Origin: Paenibacillus tyrphae
Lineage (GTDB): Bacteria > Bacillota > Bacilli > Paenibacillales > NBRC-103111
NCBI RefSeq assembly: GCF_000722545.1
Contig: NZ_JNVM01000024.1
Span: forward strand, 115,848-179,847
Length of the DNA stretch: 64,000 bases
Reading direction: 5' to 3'
Part shown: one piece after another, positions 8,072 to 16,348 of the stretch
Position numbering within the stretch: position 1 is the stretch's first letter
Layout: every line of letters begins with the position of its first letter
Position numbers and translations under genes: made by a program
Notes under the pieces: generated by a model
What the model saw: the letters and a program-made list of their open reading frames with translations, nothing else
What the model was told of the DNA's origin: nothing
The model's database searches: none

Positions 8072-8374
8072 TTAGTTCGCTAATTTTTTAGCGGAGCTCG
8101 CAATTTCGGTTTGCGTCGTCCGATACGTTTGGGCGCTATGCTTTAAGAATTCGGAATATTGCTCCATCAGCTTTTTCATATTTTCAAAATCGTCGCGGAA
8201 TCCTTCGATTTGCGTCGTATAAGCGACGTTATCCTGCCCCTTCCACGCATTGCCCATGGCCTTTACTTCGTTAAACAGTTGATCGTATAAACGCTGATAC
8301 TCGGCAGCATGCCCATCCATGTTTTTAGCTGCGGCTTCCAGCTTAGCGGGATCTACGACAATTTTTCTTGCCAT
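8072..8374 (-). CDS. esxA: WXG100 family secreted protein (EsxA-like)
   Basis: A 100-residue WXG100 protein with the canonical turn AWKGQDN near residue 44, and a C-terminal helix with YRTTQTEIA. It is the EsxA/YukE-type substrate and co-factor of the secretion system. It is separated by 26 nt from the second WXG100 gene and by 28 nt from esaB, all in one operon. The gene symbol is by family and position. Confidence 0.92.
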   Translation of the reverse strand: MARKIVVDPAKLEAAAKNMDGHAAEYQRLYDQLFNEVKAMGNAWKGQDNVAYTTQIEGFRDDFENMKKLMEQYSEFLKHSAQTYRTTQTEIASSAKKLAN

Positions 8375-8402
8375 ACAAATTCTCCTTTCGGTAATAAAGG
8401 TT

Positions 8403-8654
8403 TTATATTAACATCAGCCGAGAACCGTGATGAAGCCCCGATTCTTGAGCTGACATGCCAATATCCAAAACGGACCCGGTTGTTCTCTCACACAAAACCG
8501 TTTCGCGGGTTGGAGCAAAATAACCGTTGGATAACTCGGCAATCGCACCGGTTAATAACGTCTCGACTTTATAAAGCTTGGTCGTGAGAGGGATGTATGC
8601 GTCATAGGTCCGGGCTAAAGCCGGTACAAATACCTCAACCAGTATTTTATCCAT
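8403..8654 (-). CDS. esaB: EsaB/YukD ubiquitin-like T7SS protein
   Basis: An 83-residue beta-grasp protein of the YukD/EsaB family, a cytoplasmic accessory of firmicute T7SS. Features are the N-terminal strand MDKILVEVFVP and the terminal GLHHGSRLMLI. The start ATG at 8654 lies inside the end of essC (8-nt overlap) behind AAGGAGG, implying coupled translation. Confidence 0.88.
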   Translation of the reverse strand: MDKILVEVFVPALARTYDAYIPLTTKLYKVETLLTGAIAELSNGYFAPTRETVLCERTTGSVLDIGMSAQESGLHHGSRLMLI

Positions 8655-11600
8655 CGGAATCGTCCTCCTTGAGATGCAAGGGCGAAGTCAGCAGCTTCAT
8701 GAGGACCGGCTTCCCGTTCGTCACGATATAACCGAAATCGTCGCCAATATCCTGATACAGCTCGCTGGTGAGCTTCCCGATCTTGATCTGATACTGATCC
8801 GCTATGCCGTTCCCCAGCCAAATCCCCTCATTGGAGATCACCTTCGCCTTAAACCAAGCTTCATAGGAAATGGACGAAATCGACGAAACGCGTTCGCAGA
8901 TAATGAAATTCACCTGATACGTCGTCTCGCCTTTCTCCAGAAGAACCCGGAGCTTATCCTTGGAATCCTCGGAAATTCGTGAGTTCAAGCTTGTCAGGGA
9001 GTGAACGATCCAAGTCTGTTTAGCAAAAACCAGAACCGGTTCGCCGGCGGCCATCGCATCCTTGTATGTGTTGTTGCGGTGGACGAGGGTGCTAAATAAC
9101 TGTGCAACAACTTGGTCCCAATCCGTTGAATTTCCATAATGGGTATAGTTTTTGAACTCGTCATCCATCAGCTTGTTTTCCGGATCGATGACGGCAACTT
9201 CGGCTTCCCCTTTAGCGGATAGGACCTCGGCCAGCCCTTGGATAAAGCCCGCATTGTCGTTATTTTGAGACAGTACAAGCTGTATGTAATGTTGGTCAAA
9301 GTGAAGGCAGGCTGTCTGCAGACTGTTCTTCTCCACGCCCACCGGAATTTTCCCGGCCTTGCCGTACCTTATCTCATCTATCAAGAAATTCACATCTATG
9401 AGCTCAGGCAAAATTGGAATTCTTCTCGCGACCGGCTCCGTCCATTTGGCGGCATACTCTTCGCCATATTGGCGAATATGCTCGAAGCGGTTTTCCACAT
9501 CGCGATGCATGTGCGCGATTTGAAATTCATATACCCGATCGGATTTCATAATGCCTCTCCCCTTAAACTTGGAGGGGTAGACACCTTCTACGTTACCGAG
9601 CACACTGGAATAGTCGGCGGCATCGTTAAGCTGCAGCACGTACAATTGCTTGAAATTTTGCAAAACCCGGTACCGGACCGCGCCTGTATTCAATGCGGAC
9701 AAAATAAAGTAAATCCCGTACTTCAAGCCTTCCCTCGTTAGATAGGTCACCGCTTCTTCCTTATCCTCGAAAAGCTCCGCGAACGCCGAGTAGTTATGAA
9801 CGACAACGACAATGGAAGGAACGGCAGTTTGTGCCGATTTCATATACGACTGGTAATCGCCGCCATAATCAGCGAACCTCTTTTTCCGGTCTGCGGTCTC
9901 TTGATACAGCATCTTGAACAAATTATTAACTTTCTCCGCTTCATGCGAGAGCAGGACATCGCCCACATGCGGCGCTTTGGCAAATGCGCGTAAGGTCTCG
10001 GAAGCGAAATCCAAAATATATACATGGAGCTCGGACGGCGTATGCTCTTCCATCAGCGAGTACAGTAACGTGGCCAAAAAGGTCGTTTTCCCGCTTCCCG
10101 CCGCACCGTAAATGACCGCATTTCCTTCCTTGGATAGCGGAAATGTCATCGTAAACTGCCGCTGGTTGGCAGGGTCGTCCACTTGGCCGATCACGGGATT
10201 CAGCACACCGCGGGCTTGCTGTGAAACCGGACGACTCTCTCTGAGCTCGTCAAGATAAATGAATTCCGGAAGCGGGTCCAGCCAGAGCGGACGGACGCCG
10301 ATGCGTTCTTCTTTGGCGATAGCCGCCAAATAGCGGTTTACCTCGTCCAATTGCTTCGCCGGGTTATGGAACCGCGTCTTGCGTTTATCGATTTTGACTT
10401 GTTTCACGACGCGTCCCAGGTTGTCAATGACGGTCACGCTCTCGTCCCTGGCTCTTTCAAGCCGATCCGTCGGGTAATAAGGCGCCCCTCCCCAAGCGGA
10501 TTGACCAAGCTCGAACAGCTCATTGAAGCCAACTTGGACATAGAATCGCCCGGTAACGGACAGCTCGGCCGCATCCGGCCTTTTGATCACGTCCATGCTA
10601 TCGGCTTTCTCCTGCACCTTAAGACAAATGCGAAACTTGCTGTTGCTCCAAATCTGATCATCCACCACCCCGGATGGCTTCTGGGTTGCCAAGATCAAGT
10701 GAATGCCTAAGCTTCTGCCGATACGCGCCGCGCTAACCAACTGCTCCATGAACTCAGGCTGCTGCGTCTTTAGTTCCGCGAACTCGTCCGATATGATAAA
10801 CAAGTGCTGCAGCGGCTCCATAACTTTCCCATCCCGGAACAGCCTCTGATATTTGTAGATGTCCATGTTACTTATGTTCAACAGCTTGCTCGTTTCGCTA
10901 AAGATCGCTTGTCTTCGCTTCAACTCGCTCTGGATCGAAACCAACGACCGCTTAACCGCCGCACCGTCCAAGTTCGTAATCGTTCCCGCCAGATGAGGTA
11001 AACTCGCAAATGCGCCGGCCATACCGCCACCTTTGTAGTCGATCAGAATAAAAGCGACCTCATGCGGATGATAGTTTATGGCGAGCGAAAGAATGAACGT
11101 CATAATAAATTCGCTTTTCCCGGAACCGGTCATCCCCGCGATCAAGCCATGCGGACCGTGGTATTTCTCATGCAGGTCCAGGTAAAATCGTTCTCCGGTC
11201 GTATCTACCCCGATCGGAGTTTGGAGGGATAAGGTAGGATCATTTTCCCGCCACCTCGTCAGCGCATTCAGATGCTCGACCTTGCCAACCTCAAACATAT
11301 CGAGAAACGTCAGCATGGCAGGCAGCGTATAGCCCGCTCCCGAACTATCCAGTTGAATATTGGCCAGATGCACGGCAAGCTGGAGCTCGTCCTGAATGGT
11401 ATTCGGATGAGGCTGAAACGCAATATGCTTCCCGGTGGTATCGTCCTTGTCATATATTTTCGAATGATATCCTTCGAACTGTACGACCAGCGAGCACTCT
11501 TTGGGCAAGTTTTTCAGCTCGTCGTAAAGATGAATCACGCTAATGCCAATATTGTTTTTGTGCTTCCTTATACCATTCATCATCTCCGCCTTACCGGCCA

Positions 11601-13266
11601 GACCCTTATCGATCGCGAAGACGACGTAATGCGGTATGACCTCCTTAAGCTCTTCCTCCGAAACAATGCCCTCTCTTCCGGCAATTTCTTTTTCGAAAAA
11701 GACGGAAAGCTCCTTTACCTCGCCCGGCTCCGTCGCGATAAATCGGATGGACTTATCGTCGCTCCAAACGTGAGGCAGCCATTTTGCAAAATCCCACGTT
11801 TTGCTTTCCTTCTTGTCATAGATAAAAACAAGCTTTAACTCATCATAGCTATGGAGCGCCGCAAGCTGGACAACCAGCCCTTTGACCGCAACAATAACTT
11901 CAGCTCTCGTACCGATCATCCCGCTAATCCAATCTTCCGTTAGCGAAAGTGGTATAGGAACCTGCTCCAACATTTTCGGCTGCTCCATAAGCTGATACAG
12001 CTCCTCTTGAAGCCCGTCGTCTTCGAGGGAAAATCTTCTCTCCGGAAATTTCAGCACAACCTGAAGCGGCACATTGCCTAGTCCAAGACGAACCTTCAAA
12101 AAATCGTTTTGTCTGCGGGTTCGCTCCCATAGGGTCCGCTTGCGCAGCTTGATTCGCGAAACGCATTCCTCAAGCGTAACCAGATTTTCATGCAGGACTT
12201 GACGCTGGCGTTCGCCGGCATCCCTTATCTTCTCTCGAACCTCTTGAATATAAAGCTTGTATTTTTCCTGCCGGATGCTCTCTTGCTTGAGTCTCTTCTT
12301 AGCTTCGTGCCGTCTCGTTAAAACGGGCCATAGAATCGTACCCAGCAGGACGCTGAAAGACATGACAAGGGTCGGCATCGCACTCATGATTTTGCCGTTG
12401 GATTGTAGTGCATTATGCAGAGAGTAAAGCCCTGTGAACAACGAAGCCATACCCATCGTAATGGACGGACCGAGCATGAACATAAGCGGAGTTTGTTCCA
12501 GATTCACCTGGGGCGGCGGAGCGTCGATCTTGATCTCGACACGGTCGATTTCCTTAATAAACCTTGGAGAACGGTAAAACAAATCGCCTTCCGGCACCTC
12601 TTCGTCGATTTCATCCTCCGTATTCGGTATCGCAGGATACGGTTTAACGCATGGTCTAAGAACATCGGGATTACAGCTCACTTGGCCGTCCGGATTGTTC
12701 ATGGCCATAAATCCGCTGCCGACAATGATCTTCAAGCCGATGATATAGATCATATCTCCCGGTTTAAGGATCTGCTCCGTCGTCCGCTTCCCGTTCACAA
12801 ACGTTCCGTTCGAGCTGCTCGTATCCCGGATGGTTACGGCCGTTTCGGACACAAACAGCTCCGCATGAACGGAAGACGTGTACCTATTCGCATACCTGAT
12901 CTCGCAGCCATCCGTACGACCGATCTTTATTTTCCCTTTACTGGGCAAGCTGTACTTATGAAAAACTTTACGATCGGCAGATACCGGTTCGGCAAAAAGA
13001 ATCGCAATTTCATCCGTTTTCTTCAGAAGGATGCTATAGAGGGTCAGGGACTCGACGGCAAGCTCCTTTATTTTACGGCTGCCCGCATCCAGGACGACCG
13101 CATGCTGATTCGACTTCAGAATCCATTGGCCGTCCACGCCTTCGACCCCGATCACCCGTTCCTCATACCCCAGAAGGTTCGTTTGAGTGACCCAATACTG
13201 CCCGGACTTCTTATCAGGCAGCACGCACGTATAGACTTCATTTTCCTTTAGCAAGGATAGCTGCAT
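8647..13266 (-). CDS. essC: EssC/YukBA-type FtsK/SpoIIIE ATPase, T7SS motor
   Basis: A 1539-residue T7SS coupling ATPase. An N-terminal FHA region (about 105-190: IGRTDGCEIRY, SSVHAEL, SSNGTFVNGK) is followed by two membrane helices around 260-320 (MFMLGPSITMGMASLF, LVMSFSVLLGTILWPVL) and tandem FtsK/SpoIIIE domains. The first P-loop is GMTGSGKS with Walker B LFIISDEFAEL, the second GAAGSGKTT with a weaker partner motif; a degenerate third domain ends the protein. S. aureus EssC and B. subtilis YukBA are about 1480-1495 residues. It is the first gene of the leftward operon. No essB/yukC, esaA or essA is found in this window. Start ATG with AAGGAGAG upstream. Confidence 0.95.
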   Translation of the reverse strand: MQLSLLKENEVYTCVLPDKKSGQYWVTQTNLLGYEERVIGVEGVDGQWILKSNQHAVVLDAGSRKIKELAVESLTLYSILLKKTDEIAILFAEPVSADRKVFHKYSLPSKGKIKIGRTDGCEIRYANRYTSSVHAELFVSETAVTIRDTSSSNGTFVNGKRTTEQILKPGDMIYIIGLKIIVGSGFMAMNNPDGQVSCNPDVLRPCVKPYPAIPNTEDEIDEEVPEGDLFYRSPRFIKEIDRVEIKIDAPPPQVNLEQTPLMFMLGPSITMGMASLFTGLYSLHNALQSNGKIMSAMPTLVMSFSVLLGTILWPVLTRRHEAKKRLKQESIRQEKYKLYIQEVREKIRDAGERQRQVLHENLVTLEECVSRIKLRKRTLWERTRRQNDFLKVRLGLGNVPLQVVLKFPERRFSLEDDGLQEELYQLMEQPKMLEQVPIPLSLTEDWISGMIGTRAEVIVAVKGLVVQLAALHSYDELKLVFIYDKKESKTWDFAKWLPHVWSDDKSIRFIATEPGEVKELSVFFEKEIAGREGIVSEEELKEVIPHYVVFAIDKGLAGKAEMMNGIRKHKNNIGISVIHLYDELKNLPKECSLVVQFEGYHSKIYDKDDTTGKHIAFQPHPNTIQDELQLAVHLANIQLDSSGAGYTLPAMLTFLDMFEVGKVEHLNALTRWRENDPTLSLQTPIGVDTTGERFYLDLHEKYHGPHGLIAGMTGSGKSEFIMTFILSLAINYHPHEVAFILIDYKGGGMAGAFASLPHLAGTITNLDGAAVKRSLVSIQSELKRRQAIFSETSKLLNISNMDIYKYQRLFRDGKVMEPLQHLFIISDEFAELKTQQPEFMEQLVSAARIGRSLGIHLILATQKPSGVVDDQIWSNSKFRICLKVQEKADSMDVIKRPDAAELSVTGRFYVQVGFNELFELGQSAWGGAPYYPTDRLERARDESVTVIDNLGRVVKQVKIDKRKTRFHNPAKQLDEVNRYLAAIAKEERIGVRPLWLDPLPEFIYLDELRESRPVSQQARGVLNPVIGQVDDPANQRQFTMTFPLSKEGNAVIYGAAGSGKTTFLATLLYSLMEEHTPSELHVYILDFASETLRAFAKAPHVGDVLLSHEAEKVNNLFKMLYQETADRKKRFADYGGDYQSYMKSAQTAVPSIVVVVHNYSAFAELFEDKEEAVTYLTREGLKYGIYFILSALNTGAVRYRVLQNFKQLYVLQLNDAADYSSVLGNVEGVYPSKFKGRGIMKSDRVYEFQIAHMHRDVENRFEHIRQYGEEYAAKWTEPVARRIPILPELIDVNFLIDEIRYGKAGKIPVGVEKNSLQTACLHFDQHYIQLVLSQNNDNAGFIQGLAEVLSAKGEAEVAVIDPENKLMDDEFKNYTHYGNSTDWDQVVAQLFSTLVHRNNTYKDAMAAGEPVLVFAKQTWIVHSLTSLNSRISEDSKDKLRVLLEKGETTYQVNFIICERVSSISSISYEAWFKAKVISNEGIWLGNGIADQYQIKIGKLTSELYQDIGDDFGYIVTNGKPVLMKLLTSPLHLKEDDSDG

Positions 13267-13333
13267 GGGTCACTCTCCTTCTTTCGAACAGATGATCGAA
13301 CAAATATTTACAATATTTTCTATTTCAGAGCAC

Positions 13334-13379
13334 AAAAAAACCGCCCTATCCATGGTCAAATACACATGAATAAGGCGGT
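13334..13379 (-). terminator. Early intrinsic terminator in the essC leader
   Basis: Bases 13340-13354 and 13365-13379 form an uninterrupted 15-bp stem on the minus strand (two G-U) with a 10-nt loop, followed by seven U. It lies 68 nt upstream of the essC start and directly after the promoter at 13405-13433, so it terminates only leftward transcripts heading into essC. No gene is seen between promoter and terminator. Attenuation of the T7SS operon is the natural inference. Confidence 0.8.
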
Positions 13380-13404
13380 GCTTCCGCTTTCGATCATTGG
13401 TTGT

Positions 13405-13433
13405 ATGATATCATTTCCCCCCAAATTCTGCAA
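13405..13433 (-). promoter_or_regulatory. Probable sigma-A promoter of the T7SS operon
   Basis: On the minus strand TTGCAG, a 17-nt spacer, then TATCAT. The predicted start near 13398 coincides with ATGATCGAA (plus-strand complement 13389-13397). The reverse complement TTCGATCAT occurs on the RNA downstream of the terminator (13292-13300), so the RNA 5' end could pair across it. The remaining leader up to the chemoreceptor gene (13434-13666) shows only AT-rich sequence and the chemoreceptor's GAGGGGG ribosome site. Confidence 0.6.
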
Positions 13434-13666
13434 TAAAGATTTTTATTCGGTAAATTTCAACAAATCATTTCCAATTTACTCGAAATTCAATTACAATTAC
13501 TTACAAAAATAGTATGAGAGGTGTATGCTTTCCTCTCCACATTTCCCGAAATTTCTTCCACCAAACCAGTTGGAATAAGAAGGAATTTACCATTGGATTG
13601 TCGAATTGATTTTATTCTAAAAACCATATCCAATATAAAAATAGCATAACCGAGGGGGCTCGTACG

Positions 13667-15364
13667 ATGCGCTGGACTGTCAGCAGAAAGCTTGCTTTGG
13701 GATTCATTACCATGTTGCTTCTTACTACCATCACTGCCGTTCTTGCTCTAAACCGAATGATGTTTATCCAAAACCGCGTTGAACAAGTTACCGAAAACTC
13801 GATGCCAAAGGTGAAAGAAATCAACCGGATTTATTTTGAAACGGAGCATGTGCTTAACCTAGTATTCCGTTACAAAGATAGTACCGATGCCGCGGCGCGC
13901 AAAACCCTCGAGGATGAAATCGGTGCAAGCTACGCTCTGGTTGAATCGACGACCCAGCAGTACGAGTCCCAGATCGCAGCCGACGAAGAACGAAGCAATT
14001 TTGCTTCCTTCAAGGAAAATTGGGACGAATTCAAAAAGAACACGCAAAAAACGTTAGTCACCAGCCGCAGCAACCCCCAGCAAGCCATGATCCTGATCGA
14101 TGCCGGCCACCGTATTTTCGACGAAATGCAGAAGCATTTAACCAGTCTGGTCGAATGGAACCACAAGCAGGCTGAAACCTCCGCACTGGAAGCAAAAAAA
14201 GCATATAAGGATAGCTTAATATGGGTTTATGTCATTCTTGGGGTCAGCGTAGCTGTCGCCTTCGGAATCAGTGTGCTGTTCCTTCTCCTGATCGCCCGCC
14301 CGCTGCGTCTGGTCACCGGCAGTATCGTACGGGTCGCGGACGGCGACTTGACCGTTCAGCCTTTGTCCGTAAAAAGCCGCGATGAAACCGGCCAACTGGC
14401 CGACGCTTTGAACCGCATGGTTCGCGAGCTTCATACGGCGATCAGCCGCTCTTCGGAAGCTTCACAGCAGGTTGCGCAACTGGCCGATTCGCTGGCGGCC
14501 GATGCCAGTCAGACGACGATCGCCGCACAGCAGATTGCCGACGCCTCCCGTCAGGTAGCCGGAGGAGCGCAGGCACAGCTGACGACCTCGAAGGAAACCG
14601 CCGTCGTGATGGAAGAAATGGCCGCAGGGATCGGCAGGATTTCGGAGGCAACCTCGGACATGGCGGAGCAGTTCCAAACGACAGCCGCCAATGCGGTGAA
14701 AGGCACGGAGTCGATGGACGAAGCGGAAGAGCAGATGAACGCCATTTCCACAACAACCACGCAGACTTCGGAACGCATGGAACGGTTAAGCAAACGGTCC
14801 GACGAAATCGGAGGCATTGTGAAATTGATCTCCGAGATCGCTTATCAGACGAATTTGCTGGCCTTGAACGCTTCGATTGAAGCGGCAAGAGCCGGAGAAA
14901 GCGGCAAAGGCTTCGCGGTCGTCGCCGCCGAGGTGAAGAAGCTGGCCACCCAATCCGAAACGGCCGCCAAGGAAATTACCCAGCGCATCCGCTTGATCCA
15001 AGAGGAAACGAAAGAAACGGCCGGAGCGATCCGCGAGGTTACGGAGCAGGTTACGGCAGGCATCCATCTGGTGAGCGACTCTGGCCGCAGCTTCCGCGAC
15101 ATTGCCGCTTCGATCGAGCAACTAAACGGACACATTCAGGAAGTGTCCGCCACGGCGGAAGAAATGGCGGCGACCACCGAGCAAATTACCGCCTCGGTCA
15201 CGTCCACGGCGATGATTGCCCAGACCTCCAGCGACAGCACGGAAAGCGTCGCCGCCGCTTCGAACGAGCAGTTCGCTTCGATGGAACGCATCTCCGGCAG
15301 CGCGGAGTCGCTTACACTGCTTGCGGGAGAGCTTCGCGAGAGCATTCGCCGCTTCCGGCTGTAG
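13667..15364 (+). CDS. Methyl-accepting chemotaxis protein
   Basis: A 565-residue transmembrane chemoreceptor. A membrane helix at about 9-29, a four-helix-bundle type extracellular sensor (about 30-185), a second membrane helix (about 186-208), a HAMP domain, and a long signalling coiled coil. The hairpin tip is the invariant EIAYQTNLLALNASIEAARA followed by GKGFAVVAAEVKKLA, which contacts CheA/CheW. The sensor ligand cannot be told. It is monocistronic: a divergent T7SS operon on one side, a convergent ribokinase operon on the other. Start ATG behind GAGGGGG. Confidence 0.95.
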   Translation: MRWTVSRKLALGFITMLLLTTITAVLALNRMMFIQNRVEQVTENSMPKVKEINRIYFETEHVLNLVFRYKDSTDAAARKTLEDEIGASYALVESTTQQYESQIAADEERSNFASFKENWDEFKKNTQKTLVTSRSNPQQAMILIDAGHRIFDEMQKHLTSLVEWNHKQAETSALEAKKAYKDSLIWVYVILGVSVAVAFGISVLFLLLIARPLRLVTGSIVRVADGDLTVQPLSVKSRDETGQLADALNRMVRELHTAISRSSEASQQVAQLADSLAADASQTTIAAQQIADASRQVAGGAQAQLTTSKETAVVMEEMAAGIGRISEATSDMAEQFQTTAANAVKGTESMDEAEEQMNAISTTTTQTSERMERLSKRSDEIGGIVKLISEIAYQTNLLALNASIEAARAGESGKGFAVVAAEVKKLATQSETAAKEITQRIRLIQEETKETAGAIREVTEQVTAGIHLVSDSGRSFRDIAASIEQLNGHIQEVSATAEEMAATTEQITASVTSTAMIAQTSSDSTESVAAASNEQFASMERISGSAESLTLLAGELRESIRRFRL

Positions 15365-15373
15365 GGCTGTTCG

Positions 15374-15407
15374 CAAAAAAGCACCTGCTTTTGCAAGCAA
15401 GTGCTTA
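15374..15407 (-). terminator. Terminator after the ribokinase operon
   Basis: On the minus strand AAGCAC-TTGCT pairs with AGCAG-GTGCTT around a short loop, followed by TTTTTT. It sits 8 nt after the ribokinase stop and ends the long leftward operon. Confidence 0.75.
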
Positions 15408-15414
15408 GGCCAAC

Positions 15415-16305
15415 CTATAATACTTCCGACAACATAGGGATCGCATCCTGCGCTCCCAAACGGGTCACCGCAATGGACGAGGCGCGCTGGGCGATATCCA
15501 CCGCTTCGTCCATGCTTTTGCCCGCGATGATCATCGCGGCCAGCGTTCCGGAGAACGTGTCCCCGGCCGCCGTCGTGTCGATGGCTTCAACCTTGCGCGC
15601 TTCCTTGTATACGTTCTCCGTTCCGTTATAGTACACGATGCCCTTTTCTCCGAGTGTAATGAGCGGATAACGAATCCCTTTGGCCCGCAGCTTGTTCAAA
15701 GCCTCAAAAGCATCGTCGGTGCTCCGGATCTCAATACCCGTGTAGATGCGGCATTCGATTTCGTTCGGCGTAAAATAATCCACGCCCTGCAAAACTGCAT
15801 CCTCAATCGGAACCGCAGGTGCCGGATTCAGGAAAATCGGGACTTGACCTTTCACCAAACGAATAACCTCGTAGACCGTCTCCATCGGAATTTCCAGCTG
15901 CAGCATAACGGCCGCGGCCGAAAGCAGCTCCTGCTGGTACCCCCGAATATAGCCGGGAGAGACTTCGCTGTTGGCCCCACCATCGAGAATGATGCTGTTA
16001 TTCCCGTTGCATACGGTGATGGCTGCCACACCCGTCGTCACATCCGGCTCGCGCTTGAGGAAGTCCGTGTGCACGCCGAAGCCGCTAAGCCGGTCGATCA
16101 GGGACTGGCCGAAAATATCGTCGCCTACCTTCCCCATAAACCACGTTTCGGCGCCCATCTTGGCGCAAGCGACCGCTTGATTGGCCCCTTTGCCGCCGGG
16201 AGCGAGGAAAAATCCGTCGCCCCGCATCGTCTCCCCGATTTCGGGAAGACGGCTCGTCCGCATGACCATATCCATATTTGCACTGCCGACAACCATAATT
16301 TTCAT
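15415..16305 (-). CDS. rbsK: Ribokinase-family sugar kinase
   Basis: A 296-residue PfkB-family kinase, closest to ribokinase: substrate motif GGKGANQAVAC near residues 38-48, and ATP/anion-hole motif DTTAAGDTFSG near 252. It would phosphorylate ribose or a related pentose released by the upstream glycohydrolase-like proteins. It is the last gene of an eight-gene leftward operon and lies about 43 nt after the DraG-CBM gene. The symbol is by family; the true substrate is unknown. Confidence 0.88.
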   Translation of the reverse strand: MKIMVVGSANMDMVMRTSRLPEIGETMRGDGFFLAPGGKGANQAVACAKMGAETWFMGKVGDDIFGQSLIDRLSGFGVHTDFLKREPDVTTGVAAITVCNGNNSIILDGGANSEVSPGYIRGYQQELLSAAAVMLQLEIPMETVYEVIRLVKGQVPIFLNPAPAVPIEDAVLQGVDYFTPNEIECRIYTGIEIRSTDDAFEALNKLRAKGIRYPLITLGEKGIVYYNGTENVYKEARKVEAIDTTAAGDTFSGTLAAMIIAGKSMDEAVDIAQRASSIAVTRLGAQDAIPMLSEVL

Positions 16306-16348
16306 CGGAATTCCGCCCTCTTCGTTACAAATTCACCGGTCCGGGCTT

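Noticed and set aside
13434..13666. c-di-GMP riboswitch before the chemoreceptor
   Set aside because: Chemoreceptor leaders often carry one, but the conserved GEMM sequence blocks were not seen.
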